From the NCBI GenBank assembly GCA_905233385.1, contig CAJOEH010000004.1, forward strand, positions 1-64,000: a stretch of 64,000 nt of DNA, in the 5' to 3' direction. Below the pieces are notes generated by a model, which saw nothing but the letters and a program-made list of their open reading frames with translations, had not been told where the DNA came from and did not search any database. Numbering within the stretch: the first letter of the stretch is position 1; each line of letters opens with the position of its first letter. Both the position numbers and the translations under genes were made by a program. This DNA comes from an uncultured Oscillospiraceae bacterium. Its GTDB lineage: Bacteria > Bacillota > Clostridia > Oscillospirales > Oscillospiraceae. Of this stretch, positions 1-6,743 are shown piece after piece.

Positions 1-25
1 TCGTGAATCTTGAAGATATTTGCAT
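1..25 (-). CDS. Rrf2-family transcriptional regulator, N-terminal fragment at window edge
   Basis: Only the first eight codons are inside the window, reading MQISSRFT on the minus strand. This is the usual opening of Rrf2-family (IscR/CymR/NsrR-like) winged-helix regulators. A GGAGG ribosome binding site lies just upstream of the ATG at position 25, and a promoter with 17-base spacing lies upstream of that. Rrf2 proteins sense iron-sulphur status, cysteine metabolites or nitric oxide. The identity is inferred from the start motif and promoter context only, because the rest of the gene is off the edge. Confidence 0.55.
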
Positions 26-45
26 CCTGTTCGCCTCCACCCGTT

Positions 46-74
46 ATCATACCACAAAGAAGTCGTAATTTCAA
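46..74 (-). promoter_or_regulatory. SigA-type promoter for the Rrf2-like gene
   Basis: On the minus strand TTGAAA (74-69) and TATGAT (51-46) are separated by 17 bases, about 20 bases upstream of the start codon. Confidence 0.65.
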
Positions 75-114
75 CGGTTACATTAAAACTTTCCGTTATG
101 ATTCTGTAAGTATC

Positions 115-131
115 ATTGTAACACTTACAAT
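115..131. promoter_or_regulatory. 17-bp perfect palindrome, candidate operator
   Basis: ATTGTAA-CAC-TTACAAT is perfectly symmetrical around a 3-base centre and lies about 40 bases upstream of the -35 of the Rrf2-like gene. Rrf2 regulators often control their own genes through dyad operators, so this is a candidate site. The function is inferred. Confidence 0.45.
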
Positions 132-322
132 CCAGTCTTGCCCTTATATGCGGATTTGTTGCGCCGACAATGTATCGTATGAACCGTTATAATACTCGTT
201 TGTCACTGTAGGGAACTTTTGTTATAGGATCTGCTCCTAAATATTCCCTAAATCGCAATCGTCGCAATCGCAGCCTATTATGAACCCGAAGATTGCAATC
301 ATTTGCGCATTCTCTGCGCAAG
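132..322. other. Gene-free AT-richer intergenic stretch
   Basis: No convincing coding region is seen on either strand. A possible plus-strand -10 (TATAAT, 188-193) with a poor -35 is present but has no gene to serve. Composition is noticeably lower in GC than the surrounding genes. A short palindrome (GATTGCAATC) lies near 291-300. Confidence 0.4.
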
Positions 323-354
323 AAAAAAGCCGCCGGCACCGCCGGCGGCTTTAA
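323..354 (-). terminator. Rho-independent terminator of the zinc-ribbon membrane protein gene
   Basis: A 12-bp GC stem (GCCGCCGGC type) with an ACC loop, followed on the minus strand by a run of six T. It lies about 30 bases downstream of the stop at 385. Confidence 0.85.
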
Positions 355-384
355 CTTATGAGGGGTTACCCGGACGTGAACCGA

Positions 385-1008
385 TTACGGCTGGGTCGGG
401 TACTGCGGATACTGGGGCTGCTGGGGCTGCTGGGGCTGCTGCGGCTGCTGCGGCTGCTGCGGATACTGCGGCTGCTGCGGATAGGGCTGATACTGGGGAC
501 GCGGCGCGCGGGGCGCCTTGTGCTCACGGCCGAGGACGAACATGATCGCCAGGCACACGACGGCGCCGAGCTGGAGGATCAGGGCGATGATGCCGCAAGC
601 GGAAAGGCCGACGCCGGTGTAGATCCAGTCGATCAGGATATCGATCAGCACGAGCGCGGCGCAAAGCAGGCCGTAGAAGTTCGACTTTTCGCCCTTCTTG
701 GCAAGACCCAGCAGGGGCATCAGCAACAGAGCGATGCCGAACAGGTTCAGGTCAGCAACTAAGAAGGAAGAGTTAAAAGCATAAGTGGTGCCGTATACGC
801 TGAAGCCGAAGAACGAGAGAATGATGGTAACGACCATCGCGCCGATAGCGACCCACATCAGAATCTTGCTCAGATCCATGGGGGGACGCGGTGCGTACTG
901 GGGCTGCGCCTGGTAGCCGGGTGCCGGCTGCTGCTGGAACGGGGTGCCGCAGTTGGGGCAGAAGGGCTGACCGTTGTCAACCTGTGCGCCGCATTTCGGA
1001 CAGAACAT
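385..1008 (-). CDS. Zinc-ribbon membrane protein with Pro/Gln-rich tail
   Basis: A 207-residue protein of unknown function. Residues 1-22 form a zinc ribbon with two CxxC pairs (FCPKCG and FCPNCG). Several hydrophobic segments follow at about residues 48-70, 83-105, 110-130 and 138-160, so it sits in the membrane. The C-terminal ~40 residues are a low-complexity run of PQQ, PQY and PQYPQ repeats, matched by CAGCAG-type repeats in the DNA. Zinc-ribbon/multi-TM proteins of this layout are common and uncharacterised in Clostridia. The start is set by a strong AAGGAGG box 9 bases upstream and a TTGACA-16-TATAAT promoter. It is monocistronic. The repeat tract may vary in length between strains. 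Confidence 0.85.
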   Translation of the reverse strand: MFCPKCGAQVDNGQPFCPNCGTPFQQQPAPGYQAQPQYAPRPPMDLSKILMWVAIGAMVVTIILSFFGFSVYGTTYAFNSSFLVADLNLFGIALLLMPLLGLAKKGEKSNFYGLLCAALVLIDILIDWIYTGVGLSACGIIALILQLGAVVCLAIMFVLGREHKAPRAPRPQYQPYPQQPQYPQQPQQPQQPQQPQQPQYPQYPTQP

Positions 1009-1056
1009 GGAAAAGAACCTCCTTAAAGTAGTATGGGGAATGTGCCTGTTAACAAT

Positions 1057-1084
1057 ATTATACCATAGTATTTCGATATGTCAA
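1057..1084 (-). promoter_or_regulatory. Promoter of the zinc-ribbon membrane protein gene
   Basis: Minus-strand TTGACA (1084-1079), 16-base spacer, TATAAT (1062-1057). Confidence 0.8.
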
Positions 1085-1137
1085 TGAAATACTGTGCGGT
1101 TTGACGAAACGCTTCCGCGCGGAACCGAGGGGAAGAC

Positions 1138-2415
1138 TCACGCCAACCCCGGCTTGCAGGGCTTGCCGGATTTGCGGCGGTAGTCGTAGTAGAGTTCCTC
1201 CGTGGCGAGGGCCATCTTCGTGACGGCGAAATCACAGTCGTGCGGGTAGACGTACCAGGTGTCCGTCAGGGTGTTGAGATCGACGCAGTCGCCGTGCTTG
1301 AACAGGTATTCATACTCGATGTGGCAGGAATAGAGGGACGGAACGGACTTTTCCATCGTGTAGACCTTGCCGCCCTCCGCGGTGACGATGACCTTGAAGC
1401 CGTCCATGTCGTGCCGCATCGTGCCTTCGCCGAGGCGGATATAGCCCTTCGCGTTCGGGAGACTGTCCACGGACACGGGCAGATCGCCGGTCGAATACGT
1501 TCCCGCAGCGACTTCCCGCTTGACATTTTCCCGCTCCCACTCGTACCAGTCCGGGATGTGAGAGAATTCTGTCTCGCCTTCGACGGCCTCCAGCTCGCCG
1601 AGCTCCGTCATCGTCCATCCCTTGCCGCAGGCCTTGCAGCGCAGGGTGACGCCCTCGGATTCCATCTGGTATTCCTTCCCGCAGTGCGGGCACTGATAGA
1701 GGATTTTCTCCAGCCCGACGGCGCGTTCCTTGCAGGTCACGCGGACGCCCTTCTCCTTCTGCCATTTGAAGTCGTCATACTGGAATTCCGCGACGATCCG
1801 CGCGTTGATCTCGTCGACGGAGAGCGCTGCGACCTCTTCCGCCGTGAGCAGGAGCTTCATCTCCGCCTCGGTCGGCTTCACGCCGCGCTCATGCCGCGTG
1901 TTCCAGAAGGGGTGGTTGATGTGGTGACCGTGGCAGATGAGCGTGACCACGGGGACTTTCAGGAGCTTGCAGAGCTTGCCGAGGGATTCCGGCAGCGGCG
2001 CGGTCGTGCCGCAGAGGGAGTAGCGCGCCTCGGGGTAGAGCGCGACGATGCCCTTCTGCCGCACGACTTCGATCAGATGGCGCACCACCTGCGTGTCGTT
2101 CGTGAATTTCCGCTTGCAGATACAGCCGATGCTGCGCAGCAGCCATTCGCGCCCGATGAAGCCGTCGATCGCGACGACGTAGTTGCCAAACGCGGGGAAG
2201 GTCGCCCGCGTGGAGACGCTCATGTCGAAAAAGGCGTTGTGATTGCCGAGCAGGACGTAGGGCGGCTTGACGCCCTCCATGCCGGCCTTCGTGATCTTCG
2301 TTTTATGCTTGATGATATTGGGGAAAGCGAGCGCCCACGCGACCGGCTTCAGGAACCACCTGCACCGCACGGGCTTTTTCTTCATATTAAAGCGCTCGAA
2401 ATTGTCGTTTTCCAT
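1138..2415 (-). CDS. 1-acyl-glycerol-3-phosphate acyltransferase-like protein with C-terminal zinc ribbon
   Basis: A 425-residue protein. The N-terminal ~230 residues look like a PlsC-type acyltransferase: the HX4D catalytic motif is visible as GNHNAFFD near residue 58, and YPEARYS near residue 127 takes the place of the FPEGTRS motif. A zinc ribbon follows (CPHCGKEY ... CKACGKGW, about residues 241-266), then ~150 residues I cannot assign. PlsC enzymes put the second acyl chain on lysophosphatidate, but the appended domain and the changed substrate motif mean the acceptor could differ. Start ATG at 2415; the promoter lies upstream and diverges from the kinase gene at 2577. Acyltransferase family: good confidence. 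Substrate: unknown. Confidence 0.8.
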   Translation of the reverse strand: MENDNFERFNMKKKPVRCRWFLKPVAWALAFPNIIKHKTKITKAGMEGVKPPYVLLGNHNAFFDMSVSTRATFPAFGNYVVAIDGFIGREWLLRSIGCICKRKFTNDTQVVRHLIEVVRQKGIVALYPEARYSLCGTTAPLPESLGKLCKLLKVPVVTLICHGHHINHPFWNTRHERGVKPTEAEMKLLLTAEEVAALSVDEINARIVAEFQYDDFKWQKEKGVRVTCKERAVGLEKILYQCPHCGKEYQMESEGVTLRCKACGKGWTMTELGELEAVEGETEFSHIPDWYEWERENVKREVAAGTYSTGDLPVSVDSLPNAKGYIRLGEGTMRHDMDGFKVIVTAEGGKVYTMEKSVPSLYSCHIEYEYLFKHGDCVDLNTLTDTWYVYPHDCDFAVTKMALATEELYYDYRRKSGKPCKPGLA

Positions 2416-2447
2416 ACCGCTGCCCTCTCTCTCGGAACTATAGTTTC

Positions 2448-2475
2448 ATTGTACCGAAAAACCGCGAATTGTCAA
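2448..2475 (-). promoter_or_regulatory. Promoter of the acyltransferase gene
   Basis: Minus-strand TTGACA (2475-2470), 16-base spacer, TACAAT (2453-2448). Confidence 0.7.
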
Positions 2476-2516
2476 TGATTTCCTGCCGCGCAGGGAAGGA
2501 CCTGCGCGACTTTTGC

Positions 2517-2545
2517 TTGCAATCCGCGGCTTGCTATGGTACTTT
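2517..2545 (+). promoter_or_regulatory. Probable promoter of the kinase pair
   Basis: TTGCAA (2517-2522), 17-base spacer, TACTTT (2540-2545). The -10 is weak, but the position before the ribosome binding site fits. Confidence 0.4.
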
Positions 2546-2576
2546 CTATAGTAAGAATACCGAAGGAGGTGACGGG

Positions 2577-4220
2577 ATGAGAACAAAGCAGGCGCGCAAT
2601 ACCGCGCTGTTCATCGTCTTTTTGCTGCTGGCAGGCGTGTGCAACGTGTTCTCGCGGTCGGACGAGCCGCTGCTCAATACGGTGCTGTTCTGCGTCAATT
2701 TCGCGATCTACGCCGGCCTCCTGCTGTTCTGGATGCAGTCGGTGCGATCCCGCCTCCTGCCGACGAACGCGCGGTCGTATACCGTCGCGGCGGCGATCCT
2801 GATGCTCGCCTACCTTTTGCTGCGCGTGTTCAAGTACCGCGTCGCGGGCGACAGCGTGGTGCTGAACCGCTACGCGGTCTACGCCTACTGGACGCCGCAG
2901 ATGCTGATCCCGGCGCTCTTCCTGCTGACCTGTCTGCGCATCCGCAGCGGAGAGGCGCAGGCGCGGCGCTGGAAGGAAGCGCTGGTGCTGGTCCCCGCCT
3001 GCGCGCTGTCGCTGATGGCGCTGACGAACGACCTGCATTCGCTGGTCTACGTGCCGAAGGTCGCACTGCGTGACTTTACCGTGGCGACCGGCACCTATTC
3101 GCTTCGCCCCGGGTTCTATCTGATGTACGTCTGGATGGGAGCGGCTGCGCTGGCGGGGCTCGTGCTGCTGGGGCGGCAAACCGGCAAGCGGCCGCCCAGG
3201 ACGTGGGTTCCGTTTATCGTGCTGGTGCTGATGTGGCCGGTGCTAATCTATACGTGTATTCTGGTTTTTGAACGCTTCAACCTATCGAAGCCATACGGTG
3301 TGCCGGAAATCCAGATTTTTTGTATGCTCGGCTTCTTTGAACTGTGCATCCGCAACCGGCTGGTGCCCTATAACGAGAATTACGCCGGCTTCTTTTCACA
3401 GCTCGATCTGCCGGTAAAGATCACGGACCGTGCGCTTGAAACGGCGTGGCAGACCGCCGCGGAGGTTTCGGCGACGGCACAGCAGCTTGCCGCGTCCCTG
3501 GACGCGCCGCTCTATCCCGACGAGGACACGCGGCTGTCCGGCATGGCGATCCGGGCGGGCTACGCCTTCTGGACGGAGGACGAGCGCGCGCTGCACGCGG
3601 AAGGCCGCCGTCTGACCGCCGCCAACGAGCTGTTAAGCGAGGAAAACGACCTGATCGCCGTGGAGAACCAACTCAAAGAAAAGCAGGCGATCCTGGACGC
3701 GCAGAACCGGGTCTACGACCGCATCGCCGCCGCGCTCTACCCGCAGCAGAAGCAGATCGAGAAGCTGCTCGCGGACACGTCGCCCGACCGCGCGGACTTC
3801 TCCGCCGCGCTGGGGAAATGCTGCCTGCTGAACGCCTATTCCAAGCGGAAGAGCAACCTGCTCCTGCTGTCCGACGAGACGCTGCCGCGTCCCAACCGCG
3901 AGCTGTTCCTCGCACTGCAGGAGTCCTGCCGCGCGCTGAAAGGCTGCGGCGTGGAGGCCGCCGCCGTGGGCGAGGAGTATTCCGCGCTCCCGATCGAGGC
4001 GATCCACGCGCTCTACGACGCCTTTGACGCGGTGCTGGAGGCATGGCTGCCTGCCCTGCGCCGTATGACGGTCTCTCTGACGGAGAACGGCGTCCGTCTG
4101 GCGGTCGAGGGGCTCTCGCTGCCGGCACTGCCGCCGCTCGGACTGTACGCGGAGCGCCGCGAGAGCGAAGACAATACCTTCCTGACGCTCCGCGTGAAGA
4201 TGGGAGGTGACGGCGTATGA
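2577..4220 (+). CDS. Histidine-kinase-like membrane sensor with N-terminal 7TM region
   Basis: A 547-residue protein whose start at 2577 follows AAGGAGGTG; an in-frame ATG further upstream lacks such a site. Residues 1-230 hold about seven hydrophobic helices, like the histidine-kinase N-terminal 7TM domain. A soluble sensor-like region follows, then a charged coiled coil (about residues 345-400, with ENDLIAVENQLKEKQ). The C-terminal part has the overall place of a kinase core, but I see no clear H box, N box or glycine boxes. It may be a sensing partner rather than an active kinase. The next gene overlaps it by 4 bases (ATGA), so the two are translationally coupled and probably act together. 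Confidence 0.75.
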   Translation: MRTKQARNTALFIVFLLLAGVCNVFSRSDEPLLNTVLFCVNFAIYAGLLLFWMQSVRSRLLPTNARSYTVAAAILMLAYLLLRVFKYRVAGDSVVLNRYAVYAYWTPQMLIPALFLLTCLRIRSGEAQARRWKEALVLVPACALSLMALTNDLHSLVYVPKVALRDFTVATGTYSLRPGFYLMYVWMGAAALAGLVLLGRQTGKRPPRTWVPFIVLVLMWPVLIYTCILVFERFNLSKPYGVPEIQIFCMLGFFELCIRNRLVPYNENYAGFFSQLDLPVKITDRALETAWQTAAEVSATAQQLAASLDAPLYPDEDTRLSGMAIRAGYAFWTEDERALHAEGRRLTAANELLSEENDLIAVENQLKEKQAILDAQNRVYDRIAAALYPQQKQIEKLLADTSPDRADFSAALGKCCLLNAYSKRKSNLLLLSDETLPRPNRELFLALQESCRALKGCGVEAAAVGEEYSALPIEAIHALYDAFDAVLEAWLPALRRMTVSLTENGVRLAVEGLSLPALPPLGLYAERRESEDNTFLTLRVKMGGDGV

Positions 4221-5473
4221 CCTCTCTGCTGCAAACGATGGGCTCTGCTCTGTGGTACGTTCTCTGCCTTTGCTCCTTCGCGCTGGTGATCGGGCAGCTT
4301 TACTGCCTGCTCCGCGCCGTCCGCGACGGTCGAAGACGCGGCGCGCGTCTGCTCGCAGCGGGAAATCTGCTGCCGGGCTTCTGCGTTTTTATCCTGCTGA
4401 TGGACTGCGCGCATACCAGAAATGCGACTGCGGAGGTACAGTACCGTGCGTTCCAGCAGACGCTGTTTGCAACGCCGTGGCTGATGATCGCGGCCCTGGA
4501 GACCGCCTCCGCGGCCCTGCTGATCTGGCAGCTTTGGCAGGGTGCGCGCTATCGGCGGGCGCATCTGACTCCCACCGCCATCCGCGAGACGGTGTCGCTC
4601 CTTCCCGAAGGCCTGTCCGTCAGCCGGACAGACGGTACGGTCCTGCTCTCCAATCTGAAAATCAACGATATCTGCCGCGAACTGACCGGCGCGGTGCTGT
4701 CCGACGCGAACCGCTTCTGGGAGCAGATCGAAACTCTCGGCAAGGAGCAGGACGGACAGTATTTGGTCAAGCTCCCGCAGAGGAATGCGGTCTGGATGTT
4801 TACGAAGCGCCGCCTTTCCGCGGAAGAGGGAGAAGTTGACCGCATCCGCGCCACCGACGTGACCGAACGCTACCGCATTTTGGAGGCGCTGGAGGAGAAG
4901 AATGCGCATTTGCAGGACATCCAGCGCCGCATGAAGGCGGTCGCGGAGCGATCCGGCGATATGTTCGTGGCGCAGGAGGAGGCCAACGCCCGCGTCGCGC
5001 TGCACAATCAGCTCGGACAGGTGCTTCTGATGGGATTACAGTGTATCGAGCATCCCGAGCGGACGGACGCGCAGGTCGTCTGGCTGACGACCCAGCAGAT
5101 GAACGCCTTCCTTCTGGGCGAGGCGGGAGCGCCTGCGCAGGAGAAGACGGACCCCGTCCGGGACGCGATCGCCATCGCCGGCAGCATCGGCGTTTCGGTC
5201 GAACTGCGCGGCGAGCCGGGGCAGCCGCTGCGCAGACTGCTGGCGCAGGCGATCTCCGAGTGCGCCGCCAACGCGGTCAAGCACGCGCAGGGCGACAAGC
5301 TGACGGTCACCGCCGCCGAACGGCAGTTTACCGTCGTCAACAACGGCAGACCGCCCAAGGGCCCGATCGCCGAAAGCGGCGGCCTGCTGGCCCTGCGCCG
5401 TGAAACGGAAGCCGCCGGCGGCACGATGGAGATCGGGTACGATCCTGCGTTCTCTCTGACAGTCGCGCTGTAA
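4217..5473 (+). CDS. Sensor histidine kinase (HisKA_3-like)
   Basis: A 418-residue protein. Two to four hydrophobic helices occupy about residues 8-110, followed by a PAS-like segment (SLLPEGLSVSRTDGTVLLSN, near 125), a coiled coil (about 215-250), then ALHNQLGQVLL near residue 262. The latter resembles the HD-xLGQ phosphoacceptor region of LuxR-partnered kinases. An ATPase-like C-terminus carries the N box (SECAANAVKHA) and a short VVNNGRPP segment. It should autophosphorylate on the His of ALHN and signal to a response regulator. The natural partner is the LuxR-type regulator at 6049, which is separated from it only by a repeat-filled gap. Confidence 0.8.
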   Translation: MTSLLQTMGSALWYVLCLCSFALVIGQLYCLLRAVRDGRRRGARLLAAGNLLPGFCVFILLMDCAHTRNATAEVQYRAFQQTLFATPWLMIAALETASAALLIWQLWQGARYRRAHLTPTAIRETVSLLPEGLSVSRTDGTVLLSNLKINDICRELTGAVLSDANRFWEQIETLGKEQDGQYLVKLPQRNAVWMFTKRRLSAEEGEVDRIRATDVTERYRILEALEEKNAHLQDIQRRMKAVAERSGDMFVAQEEANARVALHNQLGQVLLMGLQCIEHPERTDAQVVWLTTQQMNAFLLGEAGAPAQEKTDPVRDAIAIAGSIGVSVELRGEPGQPLRRLLAQAISECAANAVKHAQGDKLTVTAAERQFTVVNNGRPPKGPIAESGGLLALRRETEAAGGTMEIGYDPAFSLTVAL

Positions 5474-5880
5474 AGGCTGCCCTTTGAAGAGAATGTATAA
5501 GCAATGCGCTGTACAAAGGCTTCCCCTTGAGGCAGCGAAGCGTCCGCGCGGGAGTGAATGACAGTCCGGTGGGGACGTTTGCGACCGCCGCCTGTGGCGG
5601 AGGCAAGGGAGCAAAAAGGAGTGGCAGCAACAAGGCGATTGGCAAGTGCCGCTTGTCGGCACGCCAGAGCCGCGCGGTGACCGAGCCGAAGCGAGACAGC
5701 TGTCAGCGGCGGCGTTAGCCGACGATGACTGATGAGGTGTCTGCTGGCACAAAAGTGAAGTAACCGTCTATAACAGAAGCGCCGCCGAAGGCGGCGACCA
5801 CCTCATCCGGCGGCTTCGCCGCCACCTTCTCCTCAAGGAGAAGGCTCTTCGCGGTGTCGCTCCGCGACAATTTGAATTCA
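5474..5880 (+). repeat. Dispersed intergenic repeat, copy 1 (mosaic)
   Basis: Non-coding, mosaic of hairpin-forming pieces. The segment 5621-5664 is identical, on the opposite strand, to 9101-9144, and similarity extends over about 5530-5700 against the reverse complement of about 9030-9190. The piece around 5795-5845 carries the CACCTCATCC and CTTCTCC-CTCAAGGAGAAGG style palindromes also seen elsewhere in the window. No transposase is present, so this resembles a MITE/REP-like element set. Confidence 0.75.
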
Positions 5881-5921
5881 TTTGCCAATTCTCCGAATTA
5901 GCAAATACATCCATTCTTCAC

Positions 5922-5960
5922 TAAAAGTATCCTCCCCGCTGCGGCGGGAAGGATACTTTC
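5922..5960 (+). terminator. Long hairpin, possible terminator of the kinase operon
   Basis: AAAGTATCCT and AGGATACTTT arms are continued by CCCCGC/GCGGG around a TGC loop. There is a short T run only, so it could equally be part of the repeat mosaic. The stretch to 6048 has no gene. Confidence 0.5.
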
Positions 5961-6048
5961 CGTAAATGGTACTTTCGGGTGATATACAATCCATTCTTCA
6001 TTTTGTAAAATCAAAGTGTATCGGTATATCCATGCACGGAAAGGCGGG

Positions 6049-6729
6049 ATGCGTATGGGAGACAAGATCCGGGTCGTCGTTGCGGACGACCAGAATATTT
6101 CCCGCGGTTTCTTTGAAATGTACGTTCGCGCCTCCGTCAACTACGTGCTGGCGGCGGGTCTGCGGACGGCGCAGGAAGCCGTGCGCTACCTGGACGAGCA
6201 CGAGGCCGACCTGCTGATCCTCGACGTGATGATGCACGACGGGATCGACGGGCTCACAGCCGCGGCGCAGGTCAAGCAAAAGCACCCCGGGGTCCGGATC
6301 ATCCTGACCACCTCCGCCTCGGAGACGAGCTGGGAGGCGCAGGCGCGCGCCATCGGCGTCGAGAGCTTCTGGTACAAGGAGTATGACGACCACAGCCTGA
6401 TCGATCTCATGGATCGGACGATGGCAGGCGAGTCGGTCTACCCCGGCGACCCGCCGAACGTCCCCTTCGGGAAGGTGAAGCGCGCCGACCTGACGGAGCG
6501 CGAACTGGACGTCCTGCGGGAGCTGACCGGCAGTCTCACGAACGACGAGATCGCCGCGAACCTGCACATCTCAGTCAACACGGTCAAGCGGCACCTGCAA
6601 AACCTCATGGAAAAGACCGGCTTTGAGAACCGCCTGGAGCTCGCGATGAACGCCCGCATCCTCGGTTTGGTGGTCAGCGACCGCGACCGCGCCGGCAAAA
6701 TACCGACAGACAAACAGGAAACAAATTGA
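6049..6729 (+). CDS. LuxR/NarL-type response regulator
   Basis: A 226-residue protein. The receiver domain (residues ~3-125) has the acidic pair VADDQ, the phospho-acceptor Asp in LLILDVMMHDG (near residue 62), a T/S in ILTTSAS and the conserved Lys in FWYKEY. The C-terminal LuxR helix-turn-helix spans about 155-215 (LTERELDVLRELT ... SVNTVKRHLQNLM). Starts at 6049 or 6055 are both possible; GGAAAGG lies 4 or 10 bases upstream respectively. It probably takes phosphate from the kinase encoded at 4217. Only 14 bases separate it from the SLH protein gene, so they should be cotranscribed, and it may regulate that gene. Confidence 0.9.
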   Translation: MRMGDKIRVVVADDQNISRGFFEMYVRASVNYVLAAGLRTAQEAVRYLDEHEADLLILDVMMHDGIDGLTAAAQVKQKHPGVRIILTTSASETSWEAQARAIGVESFWYKEYDDHSLIDLMDRTMAGESVYPGDPPNVPFGKVKRADLTERELDVLRELTGSLTNDEIAANLHISVNTVKRHLQNLMEKTGFENRLELAMNARILGLVVSDRDRAGKIPTDKQETN

Positions 6730-6743
6730 AGGAGGATCACCCA

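Noticed and set aside
10-192. A 60-codon plus-strand frame at the left edge
   Set aside because: It overlaps the promoter and start of the Rrf2-like gene, has no ribosome binding site and no family resemblance.
2469-2576. Longer N-terminus for the 7TM kinase-like protein
   Set aside because: The extension covers the promoter region and lacks a ribosome binding site, while ATG 2577 has a near-perfect one.
5474-5880. Possible insertion sequence remnant
   Set aside because: No transposase-like frame or terminal inverted repeats with target duplication could be seen; a short non-coding repeat mosaic explains it better.
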